A stretch of DNA of 64,000 bases from Alphaproteobacteria bacterium (GTDB taxonomy: Bacteria; Pseudomonadota; Alphaproteobacteria; Rhizobiales; Xanthobacteraceae), in NCBI GenBank assembly GCA_005884685.1, contig VBAH01000035.1, forward strand, positions 1 through 64,000, in the 5' to 3' direction. Made by a program: the position numbers and the translations under genes. This document shows, one piece after another, positions 15,754-23,981 of the stretch (its first letter is position 1; each line of letters starts with the position of its first letter). The notes beneath the pieces are model-generated. The model was not told the origin of the DNA. It worked only from the letters and a program-made list of their open reading frames with translations, and made no database searches.

Positions 15754-16203
15754 ATGCTGAATGACGTCTATAATCGCCGAATCCTCGAGCTGGCCGGCAC
15801 AATCCCGCGAATTGGCCGGCTGGACAGTCCGGACGCCTCGGCCACCGCACATTCCAAGCTGTGCGGGTCGACCGTGACCGTGGACCTCAAGATGGACGGC
15901 GACACGGTCAAGGACTTCGCTCACGAAGTAAAAGCCTGCGCGCTCGGACAGGCCTCATCCTCCATCATGGCGCGCAATGTGGTCGGCGCGAAAGCCGAAG
16001 AACTCAAGGACTTGCGCGAAACGGTTCGCAGGATGCTCAAGGAGAACGGCGCTCCCCCGGCGAACGGCAAATGGGCCGATATCGCCGTGCTCGAACCGGT
16101 GCGCGACTACAAGGCGCGGCACGCCTCGACACTCCTGACCTTCGATGCAGTGGTCGACGCGATCAGCCAGATCGAGGCGAAAAGATCCCGGGCCACGCAG
16201 TGA
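15754..16203 (+). CDS. IscU/SufU-like Fe-S cluster scaffold protein
   Basis: This 149-residue protein has an IscU-type fold: MLNDVYNRRILELAG, SKLCGSTVTVDLKMDG with the first ligand Cys, and VKACALGQASSSIMA with the second. The usual third cysteine, near KARIKCATL in SufU, is replaced by KARHASTLLTF, so one classical ligand is missing. This branch is frequent in Rhizobiales and its biochemical role is less certain than that of IscU. Its TGA overlaps the GTG of yidD (GTGA), so the two are translationally coupled. Confidence 0.8.
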   Translation: MLNDVYNRRILELAGTIPRIGRLDSPDASATAHSKLCGSTVTVDLKMDGDTVKDFAHEVKACALGQASSSIMARNVVGAKAEELKDLRETVRRMLKENGAPPANGKWADIAVLEPVRDYKARHASTLLTFDAVVDAISQIEAKRSRATQ

Positions 16204-16502
16204 ACCCGCTTCACGCCCCCCGCCTCGCCGGCCGCGGTTTGGTGAAGATTTACCGCTACACGCTCTCGCCACTGGTCGGCTTCCATTGCCGCCATCTGCC
16301 GACCTGCTCCGAGTACGCCGACGAGGCGCTCGACCGTTACGGGCTGTGGGCCGGCTCGTGGATGACGCTTGCGCGCCTGCTCCGCTGCCAGCCGTTGGGC
16401 ACCTCCGGCATCGATCGCGTGCCCGAAACCGCACCGCAGGGTGCGCGATGGTACGCGCCCTGGCGATACGCGCGCTGGTCCTGGGTTCAGCGCACCGACT
16501 GA
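16200..16502 (+). CDS. yidD: Membrane protein insertion efficiency factor
   Basis: This 100-residue protein has the YidD core: KIYRYTLSPLVGFHCRHLPT, CSEYADEAL, and WMTLARLLRCQPLGTSGIDRVP. YidD is thought to help YidC insert inner-membrane proteins. The start is GTG, overlapping the stop of the upstream scaffold gene by 4 bases. The 3' end overlaps the convergent Sel1 gene by 16 bp. Here yidD follows a Fe-S scaffold gene instead of the rnpA-yidC context. Confidence 0.9.
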   Translation: MNPLHAPRLAGRGLVKIYRYTLSPLVGFHCRHLPTCSEYADEALDRYGLWAGSWMTLARLLRCQPLGTSGIDRVPETAPQGARWYAPWRYARWSWVQRTD

Positions 16503-17395
16503 GCCAGTTGCTCGAGCCGCAGTGTTGCTTCACCGGAGCCATACTGCGCCGCCTTTGCATACCAGGCGCGCGCCTGCGCGGCATTGGGCGCGACCCCGAG
16601 TACGCCGAGCTTGGACAGCATGTCCGGGTCGTAGGTTGCCCCGAGGATGAGCGCGGCGCGGGCTTCGCCCGCCTCGGCCGCACGGGTGAGCATCAACCGC
16701 GCGGCGGCGATGTCGCCTTGCGCGATCAGCTCTTCGCTGCGCTTCACCAGCATCGCGATTTCGTCGCGATCGAGCGCGCGCGGGCCCGATGGCGGCGCAG
16801 GAGGCGGATCGATCTGCGCTGCCTGAGCCGTCGCGACCGGCTCTGCCTCGGGCTTCACCGCCACGGCGGCGAGCCGATCCGCCAACGCGACCGGCTCCAG
16901 GCTTGCGACGATGCGTTCGGTCATGACCGGCTGCGCAACGATCGCCTGCGGTTGCGACTGCTCCGGTTTTGCCACGCCAAATAACCGCGATCCTTGCAGC
17001 GGCTGCGGCATCGCACCGACGACGAAGAATGCCGCCAACGCCGCCAGGCCGATCGCGCCGGCCACGCGCGCCAGCAGCCCGACCGGCGAACCGCTCCCCT
17101 CCATCGGCGGCTCCGGCACCGCGACCGGTTCGAGCGAACCGCGCTGGCGGAGCAGCCTCACCGCGATGTCGCCCGAAAACGGCTTGTCGCGCCACGGCCG
17201 CTTCTTCTCCGGCAATTCACGCGACGCGGCGGCGGGCAACGCGCGGCGAAAGTCGTCGCTCGCATTCAGCGCCTTCGCGACCGCCGCCATTCCGGCATCG
17301 CCCGGAACATCGCGGCTCGCCTCGCGCGCCCATGGCGGCGCGTACATCGTTGGAAACATCGCGGTCTTATCATCGCTTTGAACGGGCGCACTCAT
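16487..17395 (-). CDS. Membrane-anchored protein with C-terminal Sel1-like repeats
   Basis: This 302-residue protein has a cytoplasmic N-terminal part (1-105) and one membrane segment (about 107-128, GLLARVAGAIGLAALAAFFV). An Ala/Pro linker follows, then two Sel1/TPR-like helical repeats (GDIAAARLMLTRAAEAGEAR, NAAQARAWYAKAAQYGSGEA). Such proteins act as scaffolds, but no specific partner is evident. It is divergent from nothing close and overlaps yidD tail to tail. The start ATG at 17395 has no strong ribosome site. Confidence 0.6.
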   Translation of the reverse strand: MSAPVQSDDKTAMFPTMYAPPWAREASRDVPGDAGMAAVAKALNASDDFRRALPAAASRELPEKKRPWRDKPFSGDIAVRLLRQRGSLEPVAVPEPPMEGSGSPVGLLARVAGAIGLAALAAFFVVGAMPQPLQGSRLFGVAKPEQSQPQAIVAQPVMTERIVASLEPVALADRLAAVAVKPEAEPVATAQAAQIDPPPAPPSGPRALDRDEIAMLVKRSEELIAQGDIAAARLMLTRAAEAGEARAALILGATYDPDMLSKLGVLGVAPNAAQARAWYAKAAQYGSGEATLRLEQLAQSVR

Positions 17396-17461
17396 GACTT
17401 AACCCTCCCCGCCGTCGGTGACGGCTCTCACGCAACGTTTGCCCCCTGGGAAGAACTTGAA

Positions 17462-18616
17462 TCAGCGGCGCTCGCGCGCCTTCCACTGCAGGAATTCCTG
17501 AAACAGCCGGTCACGCTCCTGCGACGGGAGCGCGGCGGCCTTCTCGCGGCGAGCCGCGAGAAACTGCTCGAACTGGCCCCGCTCGGCTTGCGGCGAAGCA
17601 TTGCGCCGCAGCCAATCCTCCGCGCCCTCGAAACGCTTCAAGCCCGGCAGCACCGCGGCGAGATTGGCTTCCTTCCATTTCGGATGGCGCGGGGCTTTCT
17701 GGAATTGCGCAAGCCTCGGGAAAAACGTGTCGACGAACTTCTGGATGCGCCGGTAGCGATCCGTTCCCTTCGGCCAGTTGAACGCGATCAGCACCGCGCC
17801 GACCGCGACAGTCTCGACCTTCTCGCCCGGCGCGATCAGGCCCGGATAGTCGTCGCTAGCGAGCACGGTCGGCAGGTAATCCGCCTGCAGCCGCTTGTCG
17901 AAAGCGACCGGCAGAAGCCGCAAGCCATCCGATGCTTTCAGCTTCGCGGTCGATCCCGTCGGCTTTCCGGCGATCAGGATCGTCGCCGCGATCTCGCCCC
18001 GCTTCAGGGCTTCGAAGGCATCCGCCTGCCCCATGTTCACTTCTTGCGCCGCAATACCGAGCTTGTCGAAGATGTCGCGCGTCGAAAGCTGCGTGCCCGA
18101 GCCGATATCCGAGAAGTTCACTTTTTTGCCGGCGAGGTCGGCAATCGCGTTGATGCCGCTGTCGGCGCGCACGATCAGGTGCATCTCTTCATTGAACAGC
18201 TTGGCGATGTAGACGATCTTGTCGTCGATCGCGCCGATCTCGTTCGACCGCTTGTAGGTGCCGAGCAGGTTCGATTGCGTGATGCCGAGATCGATCCCCT
18301 TGAGGAAGCGCACATCCTTGATGTTCTGCCCGCCGCCTTTGCCGATCACCGGCAGGATGCGGAAATCGTCGCCATCGTCGAGCACCGCCGACATGTCGTA
18401 GGCGATCGTCATGTAGGTCGCGTTGGGATTGCCCGAGATGATCGAGATCGTATTGGCGTTGACCCGTTCGCCCAGCGTGCCGAGCTGCGGCTTGTTCGGG
18501 AGCGGCGCGCCGGAACGCTGCGCCTGCGCCTGGCCGAAGGTCGCGGCGCTCAAGGCCGCCAGAAAAAAGCAAACAGATCTCCACGGCCGGAGAACCGGCC
18601 TTCCGCCACCACCCAT
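17462..18616 (-). CDS. TAXI family TRAP transporter solute-binding protein
   Basis: This 384-residue protein has a signal peptide (ending ATFGQAQAQ). The TAXI core includes TISIISGNPNATYMTIAYD, DFRILPVIGKGGGQNIKDV, DLGITQSNLL and KKVNFSDIGSGTQLSTRDIF. These proteins bind small carboxylates or amino acids such as glutamate in the periplasm for TRAP permeases. The ATG at 18616 has GGGGA seven bases upstream, and the longer frame to 18655 is not needed. No TAXI-type fused permease gene is adjacent, so this is an orphan receptor within the window. Confidence 0.85.
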   Translation of the reverse strand: MGGGGRPVLRPWRSVCFFLAALSAATFGQAQAQRSGAPLPNKPQLGTLGERVNANTISIISGNPNATYMTIAYDMSAVLDDGDDFRILPVIGKGGGQNIKDVRFLKGIDLGITQSNLLGTYKRSNEIGAIDDKIVYIAKLFNEEMHLIVRADSGINAIADLAGKKVNFSDIGSGTQLSTRDIFDKLGIAAQEVNMGQADAFEALKRGEIAATILIAGKPTGSTAKLKASDGLRLLPVAFDKRLQADYLPTVLASDDYPGLIAPGEKVETVAVGAVLIAFNWPKGTDRYRRIQKFVDTFFPRLAQFQKAPRHPKWKEANLAAVLPGLKRFEGAEDWLRRNASPQAERGQFEQFLAARREKAAALPSQERDRLFQEFLQWKARERR

Positions 18617-18676
18617 GATTTGTCCCCGTGCGGCGGATTGACGCCAACGCAACACACACAGAACGCGCTACGCTAA

Positions 18677-18898
18677 CCCGCAGTTGATCTGACGCTGATC
18701 GCGGCGTGCCCGCCGCGCCTGGGCAACGCAGTGTGCCCGCACTGCGCTGGTGAGAGATTGAGCTTCTCTCTTGATGCGGATGTTTGTGAGTTAGTTTGGC
18801 GCGATGAGGGCCGGGCCAAGGCATTTTCGCCCAAGTTGGATGCGCTGATCGTGGCGGACGCTGAGACGGTGATTGCGGCGCAGGCGCGAGCGGATTGA
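18677..18898 (+). pseudogene. Possible gene remnant with CPHC zinc-ribbon-like motif
   Basis: A frame open from a TAA at 18674 to TGA at 18896-18898 encodes AACPPRLGNAVCPHCAGERL, then DVCELVWRDEGRAKAFSPKL and VIAAQARAD. The composition is coding-like, unlike the repeats around it. There is no ATG, and GTG within VCPHC would give only about 55 residues. It may be a decayed gene or the end of a larger deleted one. Confidence 0.3.
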
Positions 18899-18936
18899 AA
18901 AATAAGCGCGATTGATCGAACGTCTGGTCGCTGTCA

Positions 18937-19071
18937 TTCCGGCCGAGCGAAGCGAGGGCCGGAATCCATAACCACGACACTGTCCATATCGCCCCGTCTC
19001 CGTTTCAACCTCCCTCCTGCTTGCGGTTATGGATTCCGGGCTCGCGCTTCGCGCGCCCCGGAATGACGGCG
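18937..19071. repeat. Family B palindromic repeat, copy 1
   Basis: ATTCCGGCC...GGCCGGAATCCAT is followed about 50 bp later by its inverted counterpart (ATGGATTCCGG...CCGGAATGAC). It therefore forms two local hairpins and one large stem. Related copies lie at 46708-46798 and 63776-63885. Confidence 0.7.
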
Positions 19072-19697
19072 GCGCTTAGCCAACGCTCCGCCGCCCGGTT
19101 GTTGCACTCGGCGTGGGCCCCGCCGGTCCCTGTTTCCGTTTCCCCCGAAGGGAATGGAGCGCCGGGAGGCGCCAGGGCGCTGCGCTACGGCGCCCTTGTG
19201 GTGCCCGGTGCGTTACGCCGGGCACCGAACGCGCCTGAGAAGACAGGCTTGCGAGGCCCGTCCCGAGGCGCGCGCGTCCCGCAGTGGCGAGTTTGCGAGG
19301 CTCGCCGCCCGGACGCTGCGCCTCCCGGCGCTCCACCGGCCTTTGCGGATTGCTCCGCTTCGGCCCCGGGTGCGTGGCCCGATCTCCGGCCCGCTTGCCC
19401 GGCCCGCCCGCTCCCCGCACCGCCTCATGAGAGCGGCGCGGGTGCACGAGCAGTAATACGGAGGAAGATAGGGGCGGATTCCGGCGCGTGCGTAACTTTT
19501 TTGCGGGCGCAACCCTCCAAACCCTCAAGGCGCTACGATCCACCGCTCGATTTCTTCCGGTTGTGATCGCGTCACCGTTGGCACTGAGCCACAAGCGATT
19601 TCCCGCTTGGGTCGAGACTCGCCTCACCGATGGCCGATTTTCCCGCGGCGCTTGAACGCCGGCGGTTTTCTGCTATCTGACGGCTCTTCCCCGCTTA

Positions 19698-19715
19698 CCC
19701 ACGCTCGTTCGTGGG
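19698..19715 (+). promoter_or_regulatory. Leader hairpin upstream of thrS
   Basis: A 6-bp stem CCCACG/CGTGGG with loop CTCGTT lies 22 bp before the thrS start, just before the AGGAG site. In enterobacteria thrS is autoregulated through a tRNA-like leader. Whether this small hairpin has such a role is unknown. Confidence 0.25.
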
Positions 19716-19736
19716 AGTGAGCAACAGGAGTGAACC

Positions 19737-21752
19737 ATGCCCGACCCCGCCGGCGGCGCAGCCGCGCCCTCTTCGGCGAAAACCATCGCCCTGACCTTCC
19801 CCGACGGCGCGCGCCGCGACTACCCCGACAACATCACCGGTCTCGACATCGCGAAGGGCATCTCGCCCTCGCTCGCCAAGCGCACGGTCGCGATGGCGCT
19901 CGACGGCCGCCTCGCCGATCTCGCCGATCCGATCGAGCACGATGCAAAGATCGAGTTCGTTTCGCGCGAGGACCCGCGTGCGCTCGAACTGATCCGGCAC
20001 GATGCCGCGCATGTGCTCGCCGAGGCGGTGCAATCGCTCTTTCCCGGCACGCAGGTCACCATCGGGCCGGTGATCGAGAACGGCTTCTATTACGACTTCT
20101 TTAGGAACGAGCCGTTCACGCCGGAGGACTTCTCCGCGATCGAGAAGAAGATGCGCGAGATCGTCGCGCGCGACCGGCCCTTCACCAAGGAAGTGTGGTC
20201 GCGCGAGCAGGCGAAAGAGACCTTCGGCAAGATGGGCGAGCGCTTCAAGCTCGAGCTGATCGACGCGATCCCGGCCGACCAGTCGATCAAGATTTACAAG
20301 CAGGGCGACTGGTTCGACCTGTGCCGCGGCCCGCACATGACGAGCGTCGGCAAGGTCGGCAATGCGTTCAAGCTGATGAAAGTCGCGGGCGCGTACTGGC
20401 GCGGCGATTCAAACAATCCGATGCTCACCCGCATCTACGGCACCGCGTTCGCCAAACAGGACGAGCTCGACGCGTACCTGAAGCAGATCGAGCAGGCCGA
20501 GAAGCGCGACCACCGCAAGCTCGGGCGCGAGCTCGACCTGTTTCATTTCCAGGAGGAAGGCCCCGGCGTCGTGTTCTGGCACGCCAAGGGCTGGTCGCTG
20601 TTCCAGACCATCATCGCCTACATGCGCCGCCGCCTCGAAGGCGAATACGACGAGGTGAACGCGCCGCAGATGCTCGACAAGTCGCTGTGGGAGACTTCGG
20701 GCCATTGGGGCTGGTACCGCGAGAACATGTTCGCCGCGCAGTCGGCCGGCGACGAGGCGGAAGACAAGCGCTGGTTCGCGATCAAGCCGATGAACTGCCC
20801 CGGCCACGTGCAGATCTTCAAGCATGGGCTGAAAAGCTACCGCGACCTGCCCATCCGCCTCGCCGAGTTCGGCATGGTGCACCGCTACGAGCCGTCCGGC
20901 GCATTGCACGGGCTGTTGCGCGTGCGCGGCTTCACGCAGGACGACGCGCACATTTTCTGCACCGAGGATCAGCTTGCCGAGGAATGCCTCAAGATCAACG
21001 ACCTGATCCTCTCGGTCTATGCGGATTTCGGTTTCACCGACGACATCGTGATCAAGCTCGCGACCCGTCCGGAGAAACGCGTCGGCACCGATGCGATGTG
21101 GGACCACGCCGAGGGCGTGCTGAAGACCGTGCTCGAGCGCATCGCCAGGCAATCCGGCAACCGCATCAAGACCGGCGTCAATCCGGGCGAAGGCACGTTC
21201 TACGGGCCGAAGTTCGAATACGTGCTGCGCGACGCGATCGGGCGCGACTGGCAGTGCGGCACCACGCAGGTCGACTTCAACCTGCCGGAGCGGTTCGGCG
21301 CGTTCTACATCGACGCCCACGGCGAGAAGAAGCAGCCCGTGATGGTGCATCGCGCGATCTGCGGCTCGCTCGAGCGCTTCACCGGCATCCTGATCGAGCA
21401 TCATGCCGGGCATTTCCCGCTGTGGCTCGCACCGCGGCAGATCGTGATCGCGACGATCACTTCGGACGCCGACGACTACGCGCGCGAGGTGCTCAAGGCG
21501 GCGAAGCAGCTTGGCCTGCGCGCCGATCTCGACCTGCGCAACGAGAAGATCAACTACAAGATCCGCGAACACTCGCTCGCCAAGGTGCCGGTGCTGCTCG
21601 TGGTCGGCCGCAAGGAGGCAGAGACGAAGGCGGTCTCGATGCGCCGACTCGGCTCGGAAAAGCAAACCGTGATGCCGCTCGATGCCGCGCTTGGCAGCCT
21701 CGCCGCGGAGGCCGTGCCGCCCGACGTGAAGCGGGTGCAAGCGGCGGCGTGA
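19737..21752 (+). CDS. thrS: Threonyl-tRNA synthetase
   Basis: This 671-residue class II synthetase has the full domain order. It has TGS (about 15-80) and the editing domain with [19 protein letters not shown] and the metal-binding end near WFDLCRGPH. The catalytic core carries [31 protein letters not shown] with motif 2, and [20 protein letters not shown] with motif 3. The C-terminal domain is the anticodon-binding fold. It charges tRNA-Thr in the cytoplasm. The ATG is preceded by AGGAG. The length is normal and no key residue appears changed. Confidence 0.98.
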   Translation: MPDPAGGAAAPSSAKTIALTFPDGARRDYPDNITGLDIAKGISPSLAKRTVAMALDGRLADLADPIEHDAKIEFVSREDPRALELIRHDAAHVLAEAVQSLFPGTQVTIGPVIENGFYYDFFRNEPFTPEDFSAIEKKMREIVARDRPFTKEVWSREQAKETFGKMGERFKLELIDAIPADQSIKIYKQGDWFDLCRGPHMTSVGKVGNAFKLMKVAGAYWRGDSNNPMLTRIYGTAFAKQDELDAYLKQIEQAEKRDHRKLGRELDLFHFQEEGPGVVFWHAKGWSLFQTIIAYMRRRLEGEYDEVNAPQMLDKSLWETSGHWGWYRENMFAAQSAGDEAEDKRWFAIKPMNCPGHVQIFKHGLKSYRDLPIRLAEFGMVHRYEPSGALHGLLRVRGFTQDDAHIFCTEDQLAEECLKINDLILSVYADFGFTDDIVIKLATRPEKRVGTDAMWDHAEGVLKTVLERIARQSGNRIKTGVNPGEGTFYGPKFEYVLRDAIGRDWQCGTTQVDFNLPERFGAFYIDAHGEKKQPVMVHRAICGSLERFTGILIEHHAGHFPLWLAPRQIVIATITSDADDYAREVLKAAKQLGLRADLDLRNEKINYKIREHSLAKVPVLLVVGRKEAETKAVSMRRLGSEKQTVMPLDAALGSLAAEAVPPDVKRVQAAA

Positions 21753-21795
21753 CCCATGGTCACACGCGGCGCATGATTATACCTTCAGCGTAGCC

Positions 21796-21821
21796 CGTCA
21801 CGACATGCAACCGTCGTGACG
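21796..21821 (+). other. Hairpin between thrS and the secreted protein gene
   Basis: Perfect 9-bp arms CGTCACGAC/GTCGTGACG enclose an 8-base loop, 44 bp past the thrS stop. No T-run follows, so it is more likely a binding site or a Rho-assisted end than an intrinsic terminator. Confidence 0.35.
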
Positions 21822-21839
21822 CGCACGAGGGAGGACGTC

Positions 21840-22538
21840 ATGCGCTCGATCAAGCTGCTTTGCTTTGCGGGAATTGTCTTGCTGCTCGGTTCGGCCCTGC
21901 CGGCCGACGCGCAGACCGTGTTCGGCGCGAGCACGCCGGCGAATTGCGTTCAGAATGCCCCCAACCTGGACCTCGCCTGCGGCTCCGGCTCCGTCGCATC
22001 GCCGGGCACCGGCACGACGGCGCTCGGCATCAATGCCCACGCGAGCGGCGATGCCGCGACCGCGCTCGGCGCCGGAGCGAGTGCCGGCGAAATCTCAGCG
22101 GTAGCCGTCGGCCAGGGCGCCAATGCGGGTGCGACCGGCGCGGTGGCGATGGGTCAGGGTGCGAGCGCAACCGGCACCTCGGCGATCGGGATCGGATTCG
22201 CCGGACGCGGCCTGGCAGACCGGGCGATCGGGATCGGAGAGGTCGCGACCGCGAGCGGCGCAGACAGCACCGCGATCGGGGCCAACACCTCGGCCGGATT
22301 CCCATTCAGCGCAGCGCTCGGCGCCAACGCCCAGGCAACCGTCGCCAATCAGATGATGTTCGGCACCGCGACCAACATCCTGGCGGCGCCGGGCCTCGTG
22401 TCCGCCGCCAGCAAGGCGGCGCAAAAGGGCAAGGTGCTGATGGTTACGGTCGATGCCAACGGCAACCTCGCAACCGCTGCCGTGCCGGCCTGCCGGTGCC
22501 TGCCGATCGTGGTGAAGCCCAAGATACGGCGGCGCTGA
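21840..22538 (+). CDS. Secreted YadA-head-like repeat protein without membrane anchor
   Basis: This 232-residue protein starts at an ATG with GGAGG upstream. A signal peptide (1-25, ending PADAQ) is followed by degenerate 14-residue repeats of the form TALGxxAxAxGxxS: TALGINAHASGDAATALGAG, AVAVGQGANAGATGAVAMGQ, AIGIGFAG and STAIGANTSAG. This is the pattern of the left-handed beta-roll head of trimeric autotransporter adhesins. The YadA anchor and coiled stalk are missing. The C-terminal 60 residues are unrelated and end in a short Cys/Arg segment (CRCLPIVVKPKIRRR). It may be a free secreted adhesin-like protein. Confidence 0.7.
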   Translation: MRSIKLLCFAGIVLLLGSALPADAQTVFGASTPANCVQNAPNLDLACGSGSVASPGTGTTALGINAHASGDAATALGAGASAGEISAVAVGQGANAGATGAVAMGQGASATGTSAIGIGFAGRGLADRAIGIGEVATASGADSTAIGANTSAGFPFSAALGANAQATVANQMMFGTATNILAAPGLVSAASKAAQKGKVLMVTVDANGNLATAAVPACRCLPIVVKPKIRRR

Positions 22539-22562
22539 AGCGGCCGGCCGCTGCGGTCACGG

Positions 22563-23981
22563 CTACTCGGCGGCCGCCGCCTCCATGCCGAACGGCCACG
22601 AGGGCCGGCGCGGGCGGGTGAGCATCGCGAGGAAGCGCTCGGCCCAGTGCGCGATGTCGTTGTGCAGCAGGACGTCGTACATCGCGTGATGGCGCTCGCG
22701 GCGCTCCTCGAGCGGCATTGCCAGTGCACGGTTGAGCGCGGTCGCGACCGCCTCGGTGTCGTAGGGGTTGACCAGCAGGGCTTCCTTGCATTCGTGCGCC
22801 GCGCCGGCGAAGCGCGACAGGATCAGCACGCCCGGATCGTCCGGATCCTGCGCGGCGATGTATTCCTTGGCGACGAGATTCATGCCGTCGCGCAGCGGCG
22901 TTACCAGGCCCGCGCGTGCGCCGCGATAGAAGCCGGCAAGCGCGGTCCGGCTGTAGGCGCGATTGACGTAGCGGATCGGCGTCCAGTCCGCTTCGCCGTA
23001 GGCGCCGTTGATGCGGCCGGCGCCCTCGCCGACCATCCGCTCCATCTCGATATACTCGGGAATTTCGCTGCGGCTCTTCGGCGTGATCTGCAGGTAGGTC
23101 ACCTGGCCGCGCCAGTCCGGGTAATTCTTCAGGAATTGCTCGTAGGCGTCGAGCCGCAGGTTGAGGCCCTTGGAATAATCGAGCCGGTCGACGCCGATGA
23201 TCATGGCGCGGCCGTTCAGGCTGCCGATCACGTTCTGCACGAACTGCGACTTGATCGCGCGCCGCGCCGTCTTCGCGAAGTGCTCGGTCTCGATGCCGAC
23301 CGGAAAGGCGTCGACGCGCAGTTCGCGATCGCCGACCGGGAAAGAGAAGTCGCGGCTGTGCAGCCCGCATTCGCGCGTGAGGTAACGGGTGAAATTGAAG
23401 GCGTCGTCGCCGGTCTGGAACCCGACCAGGTCGTATTCGGTGAGCGTCGGGATCAGCCGCTCGTGGCCGGGCAGCGCGGTCAGCACCTCCGGCGGCGGAC
23501 AGGGGATGTGCAGGAAATAGCCGATGCGATTGCGGTGGCCGCGCGCGCGCAACGCCTTGGCGAGCGGCATCAAGTGATAATCGTGCACCCAGATGATGTC
23601 GTCGGGCCGCAACAGCTTGTCGAGCTCGCTCGCGAAATGCTCGTTGACGCGCATGTAGCCGGAAAGATCGCGGCGCGAGAACTCGGCTTGGTCGAAGCGG
23701 TAATGCAGCACCGGCCACAGCACCCGGTTGGCAAAACCGTTGTAATATTCCTTGTAATCCTCGGCGCCGAGGCTGGTCACCACGTAGTCGACGTTGTCGT
23801 GCTGCACGGTGCTGGTTTCGGCCGCCTCGTCCCGGCGGGCGATCTTGCCGCTCCAGCCAAACCATACCCCCTGGCGGTGGCGTAACGCTGCCTTCACCGC
23901 CACTTCCAGACCGCCTGCGCGCCCTTTGGACTTGCCGTCAGGCACCGCAACGCGGTTGGAGACTACGACGAGCCGCGCCAA
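22563..23981 (-). CDS. otsA: Alpha,alpha-trehalose-phosphate synthase
   Basis: This 472-residue GT20 enzyme joins UDP-glucose and glucose-6-phosphate to make trehalose-6-phosphate. Landmarks are [56 protein letters not shown] and [18 protein letters not shown]. The start is TTG, with GGAGGA six bases upstream and homologues beginning near [11 protein letters not shown]. Its first codons overlap the end of the GH15 gene by 19 bp. It is the last gene of an otsB - GH15 - otsA operon. Confidence 0.95.
   Translation of the reverse strand: MARLVVVSNRVAVPDGKSKGRAGGLEVAVKAALRHRQGVWFGWSGKIARRDEAAETSTVQHDNVDYVVTSLGAEDYKEYYNGFANRVLWPVLHYRFDQAEFSRRDLSGYMRVNEHFASELDKLLRPDDIIWVHDYHLMPLAKALRARGHRNRIGYFLHIPCPPPEVLTALPGHERLIPTLTEYDLVGFQTGDDAFNFTRYLTRECGLHSRDFSFPVGDRELRVDAFPVGIETEHFAKTARRAIKSQFVQNVIGSLNGRAMIIGVDRLDYSKGLNLRLDAYEQFLKNYPDWRGQVTYLQITPKSRSEIPEYIEMERMVGEGAGRINGAYGEADWTPIRYVNRAYSRTALAGFYRGARAGLVTPLRDGMNLVAKEYIAAQDPDDPGVLILSRFAGAAHECKEALLVNPYDTEAVATALNRALAMPLEERRERHHAMYDVLLHNDIAHWAERFLAMLTRPRRPSWPFGMEAAAAE

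Larger units (their letters stand above)
18617..19736. other. 1.1-kb repeat-rich intergenic region
   Basis: No convincing complete gene lies here. It holds a start-less open frame with a CPHC motif (18677-18898), a family B palindromic repeat (18937-19071), a very GC-rich block with nested small hairpins (about 19080-19460), and a short leader hairpin before thrS. Long open frames on both strands in the GC-rich block have skewed Arg/Pro/Ala composition and look spurious. Confidence 0.6.

Noticed and set aside
19076-19627. 183-codon frame on the minus strand in the thrS upstream region
   Set aside because: Composition is skewed and no start or ribosome site is convincing. It lies over nested inverted repeats. 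It is reported as a GC-rich block and not as a gene.
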